The notes beneath the pieces were generated by a model that ran no database searches, was not told the DNA's origin, and worked only from the letters and a program-made list of their open reading frames with translations. A DNA stretch of 64,000 bases from Theocolax elegans (Eukaryota > Arthropoda > Insecta > Hymenoptera > Cerocephalidae). This document shows, one piece after another, positions 47,567 through 58,955 of the stretch. The translations under genes were made by a program, and so were the position numbers. The stretch lies in contig CM047425.1 of NCBI GenBank assembly GCA_026168455.1, positions 88,911,580 through 88,975,579 on the forward strand. The letters run 5' to 3'. Position 1 is the stretch's first letter. The number at the start of each line of letters is the position of its first letter.

Positions 47567-50543
47567 CACACCGACGAAGAAGACCGGACCCAGTCGATTT
47601 ATAACATTAATCTACTGTGATCGAGTGGATGTTGTGCGAGCTTGCGGTTTCGTTTTTTTACACCGGCTGTGTTAGCTTGAGAGAATGTTATTGAAACCTC
47701 GTCTAATTACAAGGGGATCCTTTTTTCTTTGTTTTCATCACTTCGTTGAAACTTTGTTAATTATTTACTTAAACCGATCGAAATGCTACACAGTAAACTA
47801 AGTTAAAACTTAATTTTAATATCATTTAAAAGATTTGTGTATTGACTAGAATTTAGGGTTCAATTGTTTATTGCTTTCTTTGTTTTATAAAATTTTTATT
47901 TACTCAGCTGAGGCATTTTAATTGGCACGCCACTTCTGCATACCCTGCCAAATCAATCGAACAAAGAGAAATCGGATTTCCTCGTTAAATCGTTGCGATA
48001 TTTTTGCATTGTAATCAATTATTTTAACGATAATAGACAATTTTTGACGGGAAAAAACTTTTTAGCTTCTCAAACCTTCAGTGATCTACCGGACAAATCA
48101 AGGTCAATATATAATAATTACATGTTTTTATTGATATCGTTTAAAACTAGATATATCTTGCCCATATATAAACATGATAAACTTTAGTATTCGACGAATA
48201 AGAGAACAATAGCTTACGCGACGACATAGCGACTCCAGTGTTTTTTTTGCGCGAATAAACATCTATTGGTAGTATTTCAACTACCTCCTTTTACATGTAT
48301 AGAAAAAAATTGATGTTTTGAAAGACATCATGAAGGTTCGAGAACGTTAAAAATTTTGTTGACTTTGCAGTGATGTAGTCGCTTAAATTAAGTGATTCAT
48401 TAAAGTAAGAATATTTTTTATTTTTTCCTACTCATAGTACCAACAACTCAGTATAGTTAAATTCTATCGACGGATTTAAATGACGAACATATGAATGAAA
48501 ATATAAGTATATCAAAACTTATTATTAAAATATTGATTATGATGCTAGTGAAAGGAAAAATGTTCGAATTAAATTGACGAGTATTGCGTACAGTATTTCA
48601 TCTATGAACTTTTTAATTTCTTAAACAAAAAAATTTTTTTATATCACATTTTAGATAAAAAGTTCTCGGATGGTATAAATGTTTCATAATACGAGTGACA
48701 CTTTACAGGTATACATTTCTTTAACCGTTTACGTTGCCTAAAAATTTTTAACGCGTTTACGAATGTTTTAAACTGTATATCAATGTTAATCATTCATTAA
48801 CCTTAACTTTTATAAAAAGAACGTTGATGAGTAGATGGCATTACATACGTAATGAATTTAAATGTTGACTTAAATAATTAGAACATTAATCACCACTATT
48901 TTCAAACAATTTTCATCATTGTAATAAACAAAATGTTTCAATTTACCCGAATTAATAGCGATAAAACCATCATTTTTACATTTTATTTATAGATAGCAAG
49001 TAATTAATGTATATTTACTTTTCAAGGTTTTATTCCGATTTACCCAAGTTTTGAATTCAAGTGAGAAGCATTTTATACATACACAAATATAGAGAATGAA
49101 AGAAAGTATGAAATCGAAGCTATGCGATATATTTTTAAAGAAATTTTAGAATGACTGCGTTATATTTCGATAAAATAAAAATCGCGTGCAAATTACTTGT
49201 AAAAAAAGTTGTGTCGTTACTTATGAAAACAAAAATATGGCATTTTGAATATATCTCGTGTAAGTGCCTGGAATTAGAAATCGAAAAAATGGTATTAATC
49301 AAAGCTTCGCTCTATAGAAATGAGAAATAGTAAAAAAATATTTAAAATTAAAGTAAAGGAGAAATTAATTAGTTTTCTACTTTAATGCCAATATCGTAAT
49401 GTATAATATTGTAAACCATTTCTACTTGCACAAACTAAGAAAAAAAAACAAGAAAAATTTTTAATGGGCAGTCGCAAGTAAGTGCGACATTCTCTTAATT
49501 TGATACTGCCAAGTGCTGTTGATTATTGTAAATAATATACAGTAAATATTTAATACGGATAATACATAATCATCTTAATATACAAAAAATTTAAGCCAAA
49601 ATTTAGTGATCGTGTCCTATGTATGAACTAAAAGCATAAAAATCATTTTTAATTAATTTATTTTCGTTTAATAAATGTTAAATGTATTTTTTTTATTCCG
49701 GAAATGCCATGTTACGCCGGTTAGGAGATACGAAAATAAAGCGGGCTTACGGTAGATTCTTGCTATTAAAAAATTCGATTTAAAAAAAAGAAAAGATAAA
49801 TTTATAATATTTGTATACAATTATTTTGTTATAATTTTTTAAATAAAATTTTCTTTTATATGTGACTATTTGTCAAATCGCACGTGACTAATTAGATATT
49901 AAGTTTAAAAAAAATTATTTTTTATTGAAACAGTTTAAATTGTCTATGGTGCTATTGTTAAGTGTGTAAAAGAAACTTAATTTTCGACCGCAAGTGTTGA
50001 TACTGTCTTTCGCGGCGCATTTTGCATACTTTCATACTAGTTAGCTAAATATATTTTAAGTGAATTAACGTAATGTATGTATGAATTTTTTAAAAAGATT
50101 AATGTTTATAGAGAATTTGTTAATAAGAAATGTATCAAGTATGTTTGAAGCAATGAGAGCAACAGCATTTTATTCGAGTTCTCTTATTGTTTTCTTTTTT
50201 TTTATAAGTATAACTGTACAGATACCGAAATATTTGATATCGACGGAGTTAAAACTAGCAACTGAAAATAATGTATGTATATGTACTCGTGCATTTCCGG
50301 AAAATTGAATTGACACTTCTTTTTTTATGTTTTCTAAGGACACGGGTTTATTCTCATTGTTAAGGGAGTAGACAATGTCTTGCCTTATATAAAAGAATTA
50401 TATGATATACACAAATTATATATATATCGCATTACGGTTGTAAATCGTGAAATCTGCACAATACATCTCGACTGCATAAATGAGAAAGTACTTATACACT
50501 AATGACATATATACATATATAAATATAGCACAAAACGTCAAGA
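47129..50543. repeat. Tandem duplication C, copy 2
   Basis: Second copy of 43715-47128; differences are mainly lengths of A or T runs. It continues into sequence not present after copy 1, so it supplies the native downstream flank. Confidence 0.9.
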
Positions 50544-50698
50544 GGTAATCTTTAATATGAATCATATATTACTTTTGTAAATATATATGTATACATATGT
50601 ATTATACAAAAAAAGGTGCATATATAGTAGAATTCGCGAATGTAAAATCGATGCGTGCAGTTTATGTAGTAAAATTCAGATGAAAGAAAGCCGAATGA

Positions 50699-50734
50699 GT
50701 GAGAGAGAGAGAGATAGAGAGATAGAGAGAGAGA
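50699..50734. repeat. (GA)n microsatellite, copy 1
   Basis: GAGA/GATA simple repeat; the duplicate is at about 53409-53444. Confidence 0.85.
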
Positions 50735-52416
50735 CCGAAGTCGCGTTATAGTATTATGTATATCTAAAAATGTAAATTTTAAACGAGACTAATTGTGAAA
50801 AATGTTGCGAATGAATGGAATTATATGAATGACAGCGATAACTCATTTTTGTGAATAAAAAGATAAAGATGATATATCACATGCAAGAGTTTTGTCATTA
50901 TTCTTTAACCAGTAATTGATCTAATAATACAATATTTATATTATACAAATTACAATAGTGATAGCATGTAACTAAACTTGGTGGAATTGATAAAACTAAA
51001 ATTACGTTTTCATTATTAAAATAATTTGTATGTTTACATTTTATTGTAAAGTTTCATAATTTCTTACATAAACTTTTTATTTAATTATTTGGAATTCTTG
51101 TGAGTAACGACGTTTTAAATTGCAGCGAAGTATTAATAGTCACGAAACAATTCTTTTTTTTAATAAACGATCTTTGCTTGAACTATTTTAATTGTTTGGA
51201 ATCTAGAATAATTCTCGACTTACTTTATAAAAAGAGGTCACAAACCATTTGGGTCATCGATTTGATTGAAATTATAAGATATAACCAAACATGCCGAAAT
51301 CCCAGGTGAAAAAATCCTGAAAAAACCACATTATTCATCTAGATATGGACAGATTTAAAAATTTATTTTCAAATTCAAGTAACTTTTTTTCTTCTTAATC
51401 AAGGTTTAATGAAAAAACTAGTCTAATCAAAAATCCCACTGTCATTCATTGACACGTAACTTCTTAGAAATGATATATCGCTCGATATATAAAAATATTA
51501 TTCTATCTCTAAAAATATTAACGTTTCATTCTAATAAACTACTCATTAATTTGGGATTTTAATCATCGATGTAAATAATGATGAAGGAAATACCAAAGTA
51601 GGTTATTCTATAAGAATTGAAGTGACTAATATAACATAATTGAATTTTAATTATGAAATTTGATTAATCCCACCAAAAATATCCAAATTATTACAAATTT
51701 TTTTAAGTTTTTCACGAATTGAATACAAGTCTGTTTTCATACAGATTAACGCATTTCCAAGAGTTAAATACTTCAAAACATATTTCTGATAAGTTATAAC
51801 AAAACTATATTTATCTTTAAAAATTAAAAAAAACCTTTCATACTATAATTTCTTGCTAATGAACCACTCGATGAAATATTCTGAATTTTGTACTTTAACA
51901 CACTTTCTATTATGTTTAATTATGATTTTAGATTATGTTCAAAGTAATAAGCAATAAGAAATTGTATTTAAAAATATATTACTCACAATCAGTTACTTCA
52001 ATAACTGCAAATCTTTTTTTGCTGAAAAATATAGCATCGTTGTTACCGTATAAACTACCTTTTTAATTTCAACTTTTCGGTTTCTATTTTTTTATCTATA
52101 TATTTAGTGTATAACCACTGAATTGTTCTATCACCATGATTTTAACACATTTAACTGATTAGTTTCAGAGTTTTAATAAATTGAAAAGAAATCAGTTTTT
52201 AATAACAAAAGTAATAGAGATAATTTGAAAAAACCCAAATTTAGAGCAAATTTTGTTATTCTCTAAAAGTAAATTTGATTAAATGATATTATCTTCAACA
52301 TTCAATGTTTCAATAATAAATCTTTCAAAAATCAAAATTAGTTATAAAACCAATGCGAATCTGTAGATCCAAAAACAATTTTTTAAACCAAATTTGGAAA
52401 TCGAAAAGAACACTTA

Positions 52417-52759
52417 TAAAGAGAGAATTAACTCTGTGGGAAACGGATCTTTTTGTACTATAAAATATGAAGAAAGCCGGAGTTATAGAATTTAATGCCC
52501 TTTCTTACCACATAGATATAAGAAATCAGAGAAACTAGTAAAATATACATTCAAAAACTACAAATTGAGATTGAGCAATATGTTTTGAAAAAAGAAGCTT
52601 AAAGATCTTAATTTCGTCAAAAGGAAAGAAATAAGATTTAAACGAATTTTGGCTTAAAAAATCATTAAATTTCAATTCTAAATTTTCATTAAAATTTCGT
52701 TTATTTTCTTCCATAATTTAGACTAAATTAAGATCTTTGAGCTTCTTCTTTTTTCAAAA
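52417..52759. mobile_element. Left-hand part of foldback element FB2, truncated at the duplication junction
   Basis: Matches 55141 to about 55500 with many small differences: TAAAGAGAG for CAAGGAGAG, and a missing block before the TTTTTTGTACTATA run. It is cut off at the junction into copy 2. The arm that would complete the hairpin is absent. Low-quality sequence at a contig or read end is a plausible cause. Confidence 0.6.
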
Positions 52760-55500
52760 TATATCTTAAGTGAATTAACGTAATGTATGTATGAATTTTT
52801 TAAAAAGATTAATGTTTATAGAGAATTTGTTAATAAGAAATGTATCAAGTATGTTTGAAGCAATGAGAGCAACAGCATTTTATTCGAGTTCTCTTATTGT
52901 TTTCTTTTTTTTTTATAAGTATAACTGTACAGATACCGAAATATTTGATATCGACGGAGTTAAAACTAGCAACTGAAAATAATGTATGTATATGTACTCG
53001 TGCATTTCCGGAAAATTGAATTGACACTTCTTTTTTTTATGTTTTCTAAGGACACGGGTTTATTCTCATTGTTAAGGGAGTAGACAATGTCTTGCCTTAT
53101 ATAAAAGAATTATATGATATACACAAATTATATATATATCGCATTACGGTTGTAAATCGTGAAATCTGCACAATACATCTCGACTGCATAAATGAGAAAG
53201 TACTTATACACTAATGACATATATACATATATAAATATAGCACAAAACGTCAAGAGGTAATCTTTAATATGAATCATATATTACTTTTGTAAATATATAT
53301 GTATACATATGTATTATACAAAAAAGGTGCATATATAGTAGAATTCGCGAATGTAAAATCGATGCGTGCAGTTTATGTAGTAAAATTCAGATGAAAGAAA
53401 GCCGAATGAGTGAGAGAGAGAGAGATAGAGAGATAGAGAGAGAGACCGAAGTCGCGTTATAGTATTATGTATATCTAAAAATGTAAATTTTAAACGAGAC
53501 TAATTGTGAAAAATGTTGCGAATGAATGGAATTATATGAATGACAGCGATAACTCATTTTTGTGAATAAAAAGATAAAGATGATATATCACATGCAAGAG
53601 TTTTGTCATTATTCTTTAACCAGTAATTGATCTAATAATACAATATTTATATTATACAAATTACAATAGTGATAGCATGTAACTAAACTTGGTGGAATTG
53701 ATAAAACTAAAAATTACGTTTTCATTATTAAAATAATTTGTATGTTTACATTTTATTGTAAAGTTTCAATAATTTCTTACATAAACTTTTTATTTAATTA
53801 TTTGGAAATTCTTGTGAGTAACGACGTTTTAAATTGCAGCGAAGTATTAATAGTCACGAAACAATTCTTTTTTTTTAATAAACGATCTTTGCTTGAACTA
53901 TTTTAATTGTTTGGAATCTAGAATAATTCTCGACTTACTTTATAAAAAGAGGTCACAAACCATTTGGGTCATCGATTTGATTGAAATTATAAGATATAAC
54001 CAAACATGCCGAAATCCCAGGTGAAAAATCCTGAAAAACCACATTATTCATCTAGATATGGACAGATTTAAAAATTTATTTTCAAATTCAAGTAACTTTT
54101 TTTCTTCTTAATCAAGGTTTTAATGAAAAAACTAGTCTAATCAAAAATCCCACTGTCATTCATTGACACGTAACTTCTTAGAAATTGATATATCGCTCGA
54201 TATATAAAAATATTATTCTTATCTCTAAAAATATTAACGTTTCATTCTAATAAAACTACTCATTAATTTGGGATTTTAATCATCGATGTAAATAATGATG
54301 AAGGAAATACCAAAGTAGGTTATTTCTATAAGAATTGAAGTGACTAATATAACATTAATTGAATTTTAATTATGAAATTTGATTAATCCCACCAAAAATA
54401 TCCAAATTATTACAAATTTTTTTAAGTTTTTCACGAATTGAATACAAGTCTGTTTTCATACAGATTAACGCATTTCCAAGAGTTAAATACTTCAAAACAT
54501 ATTTCTGATAAGTTATAACAAAACTATATTTATCTTTAAAAATTAAAAAAACCTTTCATACTATAATTTCTTGCTAATGAACCACTCGATGAAATATTCT
54601 GAAATTTTGTACTTTAACACACTTTCTATTATGTTTAATTATGATTTTAGATTATGTTCAAAGTAATAAGCAATAAGAAATTGTATTTAAAAATATATTA
54701 CTCACAATCAGTTACTTCAATAACTGCAAATCTTTTTTTGCTGAAAAATATAGCAATCGTTGTTACCGTATAAACTACCTTTTTAATTTCAACTTTTCGG
54801 TTTCTATTTTTTTATCTATATATTTAGTGTATAACCACTGAATTGTTCTATCACCATGATTTTAACACATTTAACTGATTAGTTTCAGAGTTTTAATAAA
54901 TTGAAAAGAAATCAGTTTTTAATAACAAAAGTAATAGAGATAATTTGAAAAAACCCAAATTTAGAGCAAATTTTGTTTATTCTCTAAAAAGTAAATTTGA
55001 TTAAATGATATTATCTTCAACATTCAAATGTTTCAATAATAAATCTTTCAAAAATCAAAATTAGTTATAAAACAAATGCGAATCTGTAGATCCAAAAACA
55101 AATTTTTTAAACCAAATTTGGAAATCGAAAATGACACTTACAAGGAGAGAATAAACTCTCCGGGAAACGGATCTTTACCAAACTATAGGATATTTTTTGT
55201 ACTATAAAAATATGAAGAAAGCCGGAGTTATAGAATTTAATGCCCTTTCTTACCACGTAGATATAAGAAATAACAAGAAACGAGTAAAGATATACATTCA
55301 AACTAACAGAAAATTGAGATTGAGCAGATATGTTTTGAAAAAAAGAAACTTAAATTTAGTCAAAAGTTATGAAAGAAATAAGATTTAAACGAATTTTTGG
55401 CTTAAAAAAATCATTAAATTTAAATTCTAAATTTTCGTTTATTTTTTATTTCTTCCATAATTTTAGACTAAATTAAGATATTTAAGTTTTCTTTTTTTTA
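52760..55500. repeat. Tandem duplication D, copy 2
   Basis: Second copy of 50050-52759, extending through the complete foldback element FB2 into unique sequence. Includes the GA microsatellite at about 53409. Confidence 0.88.
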
Positions 55501-55744
55501 ATATATTTACTTGACCCCAGCTTTCTTTTGAACTTAGGTTTGAATGTATATCTTTACTCGTTTTCGAGTTACAAGCAATCAAGGTTAAGAGTATTTTTGA
55601 CCAGATTTTTCGTTGTATGCTTATATCTATGGTAAGAAAGGGCATTAGATTCTATAACTCCGGCTTTCTTCATATTTTTATAGTAGAAAAAATATCCTAG
55701 AGTTTGGTAAAGATCCGTTTTCCGCAGGGTTGGTCCTCTCCTTG
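55141..55744. mobile_element. Foldback element FB2
   Basis: 604 bp. The left end CAAGGAGAG and right end CTCTCCTTG are inverted. Terminal arms of at least 120 bp match: GGGAAACGGATCTTTACC on the left, its near complement on the right, and the shared block ATATGAAGAAAGCCGG. The centre is less symmetrical and includes CGTTTTCGAGTTACAAGC. Flanks are TTA and ATA, so a target duplication is not clean. No ORF. Same terminal design as FB1 and FB3. Confidence 0.7.
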
Positions 55745-57044
55745 ATAGTGAAAAGTTGAATACATAAACACACACACACACATATTCATACAGGCATCTT
55801 CTAAAATACATGATTGGACTCTGAACATGTCAAAATATACTTCTAACATGTTTTTAGCAAATCAAAAAATTTTACTATTACAATTTTTACTATTATTATT
55901 ACAAATTTTCTTTTACGTGGAAACAAAAGCAAAATCTGTTATGTTTAAGATGTTTATATTTTTGAGCTTAGTCCTATGTAAAAAAAGTCAACTTAGCCTT
56001 TCTACATTTATTTTAATTTATCACGATATAAACAAATTTTTGCAAATTCAAAATATTGATTTAATTTTTTTTATACTGTCACTGTATCACAATCGATTTA
56101 AGAACAGTTTAAAAGCATAATTTTTTACACATTTACTAATATTAAAATTCAGTTTATTCATGTATTAAAAAGATGATTTGAAATTATCAACACTGCTACA
56201 ATGAAACAGACTAACAAGGGGAGTGTCGGATATTAGTTCGTTTCAAATCTGGAATGTATATCTAAACCTTGATACCACAAATAAAATCAACATAAAAATG
56301 AATTAATTATACATTTATTTTATCAAATTTAAATAGCTATTTGAATGTATATATAATTACCATTAAGTGATAGCCATGACGCTATTAATACATCACTAAA
56401 TATACACATATTTTTCTAAAATCAAACTTTGCCGTATATTAATTGTTTATGAATTTTCGTTAAACAAATATTAAATTAAAACGGCAAACGTTTTATGATG
56501 CAACACTATGCCAAAAGTCTGCATGTATATATACAGGATAAAAAAATTGGGTATTCATATGACAATTCGATGAAAATATATGACCAAGTGAAAAAGAGCG
56601 TGAAAGCTGAGAAGAATAAGGGAAAAAGTTACAGACGGTTAGCTCCGCGCTTTTCAAGAGCCGCAGAACGTCCCGGGGAAGATTGGCGGCCTATGTCGCG
56701 CTCGTTTAACACGAGAATGAAATATACGACTTAAGTAAGTATGTATCCCCCCTATAGTAGAATCTAGCATATACAAGAGAAAAAGGAGAAAATATAAATG
56801 CGGAAAAGTACAAGTTCGTGTTAATTGACCTTTTTACGCTCGATTCCTATATATACGTAGCGGGTTTATATGGTATTTAATTTAATCGAACATATTTTTA
56901 ATATTCATATGCCTTGTAGTGTGTTTTGGCATATATAAATTCTATGAAAGCGTATAATATAAACTATCTACAAAGTGAATAATAGCAGTAAATTATCGTT
57001 ATTGTAATTTATTTACTTTTACAAAAATTTTACGTTTTAACTAA
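55745..57044. other. Intergenic DNA; no confident gene
   Basis: Contains an (AC)n run at about 55767-55782, hydrophobic low-complexity open frames at 55827-56120 without coding character, and a short GC-rich patch at 56630-56735 whose open frame ends in TAA at 56732. I see no supported gene. Confidence 0.5.
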
Positions 57045-57608
57045 CAAGGGAAGTACATGACCTCCGGGAAACGGATCTCATCCTAACTTTGGTATGTCTT
57101 TTATAATATAAAAATATGAAGAAAGCCAAGTTATCTCTTGCCAATGGCCACTTTTACGGAAGTTATTCGACATCCAATGATAATAGCAGTAAAAATTACT
57201 TCCAATTCGGTCGCTTATAACTCGGAAACAAACAAAGATAAACAATCGAAACCAAAAGAAACAATAAATTTTTCATATAAAATTTTGGCCTAATAATCTT
57301 CAATTTCTTATTTTCTTCATAACTTTGCTTCAAATTAAGCAATTTGAGCTTCTTTTTTTTCAAACCATATCTACTTGAACTCAACTTTCTTCTGGTTTTT
57401 GGTTTGATTGTTTATCTTTATTTGTTTTCGAGTTATAAGCGACCGAATTGGAAGTAATTTTTACTGCTATTATTATTGGATGTCGAATAACTTCCGTAAA
57501 AGTGGCCATTGGCAAGAGATAACTTGGCTTTCTTCATATTTTTATATTATAAAAGACATACCAAAGTTAGGATGAGATCCGTTTCCCGGAGGTCATGTAC
57601 TTCCCTTG
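57045..57608. mobile_element. Foldback element FB3, near-perfect long inverted repeat
   Basis: 564 bp with TAA on both sides (57042-57044 and 57609-57611). It begins CAAGGGAAGTACATGACC and ends with the exact complement. The arms match over about 200 bases with only a handful of differences seen, leaving a central spacer of about 150 bases. It has the conserved GGGAAACGGATC and AATATGAAGAAAGCC blocks and, in the inner arm, TTTTCGAGTTATAAGC. No ORF. Near identity of the arms suggests recent origin or conversion. The 3-bp TAA flank is compatible with PIF/Harbinger-type targets. Confidence 0.78.
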
Positions 57609-57940
57609 TAAGAATAATGCAATAGTTTTTAAATAAATTTATTCTTTTAATTTTTCGTTTCAGATATAGGTAGTCAACAATTTTCTTTTTTAAATACAAT
57701 ATATTAGGTAGTCTTATTTGTATACGTAAATTAATTAAATTTGCAACTCTATTGAAAGTTAATCACAGCGGGATACGTTATATATAATATATACCTTGTG
57801 GTTGTTAAAAAGTATAAAATATTTAAAAATTTTTAATATTACTCTTCACATATTTATAAACAATAAATATATTGTAAAATTTATATTTAATGAAACGAAA
57901 CGTAAAGAAAGAATAATACACGTTACACATTTCCGTGTTT
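57609..57940. other. AT-rich intergenic spacer; nothing seen
   Basis: No ORF or repeat of note before the promoter region of the calumenin gene. Confidence 0.5.
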
Positions 57941-58385
57941 TCAAGTGTAAAAGAGACGACTAATAACGACGTGAGAAAGAGAGGAGCACGCGGAATAGAA
58001 TAAAGATAGAAAGAGAAGAAAATCTGGCGTAAGAACACATGTGTACAACAGTGCACCGGCCACGACCGGCTCTCGAATCTCGAAACTCCTATACTTATAG
58101 TATATAGTCGTCGTGTTTAGGGAGGAGAGGGAGGGGAGGGGAGAACCGCCGTTGCGTCGGCGGCAGCGGCGGCGGCGAAATAAGTACACTGATTCTCGTC
58201 CAGTAAAAAAGTACCCCTGCCGTCCGTGACTCCGTGTGCGCCGTGCGGTGTTAAAGTTTGATGATGTGGAGCCTGGAGAAAACTTCGTTCCCGGAGAATT
58301 TCTGGAAAGAGACTGCCTTTTAATTATCTCCTCGTTTTGGTGCTTGCAGTTCTATATAATTTCTACGAGGATAAAACGGTTCAAG
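57941..58385 (+). promoter_or_regulatory. CpG-rich promoter and probable untranslated first exon of the calumenin gene
   Basis: GC and CpG content rise sharply, with G-runs at 58120-58141, GGC repeats at 58155-58178 and no TATA box. A donor-like GTACCT at about 58386 and an acceptor-like TTACCAG ending at about 58840 could splice an untranslated exon to the ATG exon at 58854. That splice is inference. On the minus strand the same region has only long purine/pyrimidine-biased frames. Confidence 0.55.
58120..58141 (+). promoter_or_regulatory. G-quadruplex-capable motif
   Basis: Four runs of at least three G (58120-58122, 58129-58131, 58133-58136, 58138-58141) separated by 6, 1 and 1 bases satisfy the standard intramolecular G4 pattern on the coding strand of the calumenin gene. 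Confidence 0.65.
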
Positions 58386-58853
58386 GTACCTATTACACCT
58401 CGTAAGTTCTGTCTTATTTATGATTTATTTATCGTATACGGTTGTTACAGGTATCAAGCTTCTATAGTAACTTATCTCGTTAAAATTTTTATGTAATATA
58501 CTTAATATTATTTATAAACTATTTATTCATACACCTCGATTCAAAACAATACAATTTTTAACGATTGCCTTTTGTTTTGTAAGTATTTAAAAGAAAAATA
58601 CAAATCTTGTAAAACCGTGTCGATGCAAAAAACGGTAATAAAATCGAATGTTAATTACTTAAATGATAAATATATATTCACAGTGAGGTATAGTATCCAC
58701 CCACGTCGACGGTATATCCATATATGCAACTCCAGGGGAAGGCAAAGGAGACTGATTTTTTTTTTAGTGTCTGCTTATTTTTATACCAACATCTCGCTGC
58801 CTTTATTTCGACGTCTCTCTGATACCAAGCCTTACCAGTAAAAAAACATCACA

Positions 58854-58955
58854 ATGAGACGCATCGTAATTCAATTATTACTTTTAGTAACAATCATCGT
58901 TGCCACAGCTATTCCTAAAACGGATGAACAACACAAGGATCGTGTCCTCGATAAG
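58854..58955 (+). CDS. CALU: Calumenin exon 1 (signal peptide)
   Basis: 34 codons. ATG in the context ATCACAATG, donor GTAATA at 58956, phase 0. It encodes the secretory signal and the start of the mature protein. Confidence 0.88.

Larger units (their letters stand above)
50050..52759. repeat. Tandem duplication D, copy 1 (about 2.7 kb)
   Basis: Direct repeat of 52760-55500, offset 2710. Its first 490 bases overlap the end of duplication C, so that segment occurs three times (46640, 50050, 52760). Similarity falls over the last 300 bases, inside a truncated foldback element. Confidence 0.88.

Noticed and set aside
55827..56120. 97-codon hydrophobic frame
   Set aside because: Leu/Ile/Phe-rich translation expected from AT-rich DNA; no start context or coding bias.
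56214..56240. Isolated CTAACAAGGGGAG resembling the foldback terminus
   Set aside because: The downstream GGGAAACGGATC block and an inverted partner are absent, so it is too short to call an element.
56495..56734. 79-codon frame ending in a GC-rich patch
   Set aside because: It has an ATG and a basic C-terminal half, but no homology I recognise, and the first half is AT-biased. Not enough to call a gene.
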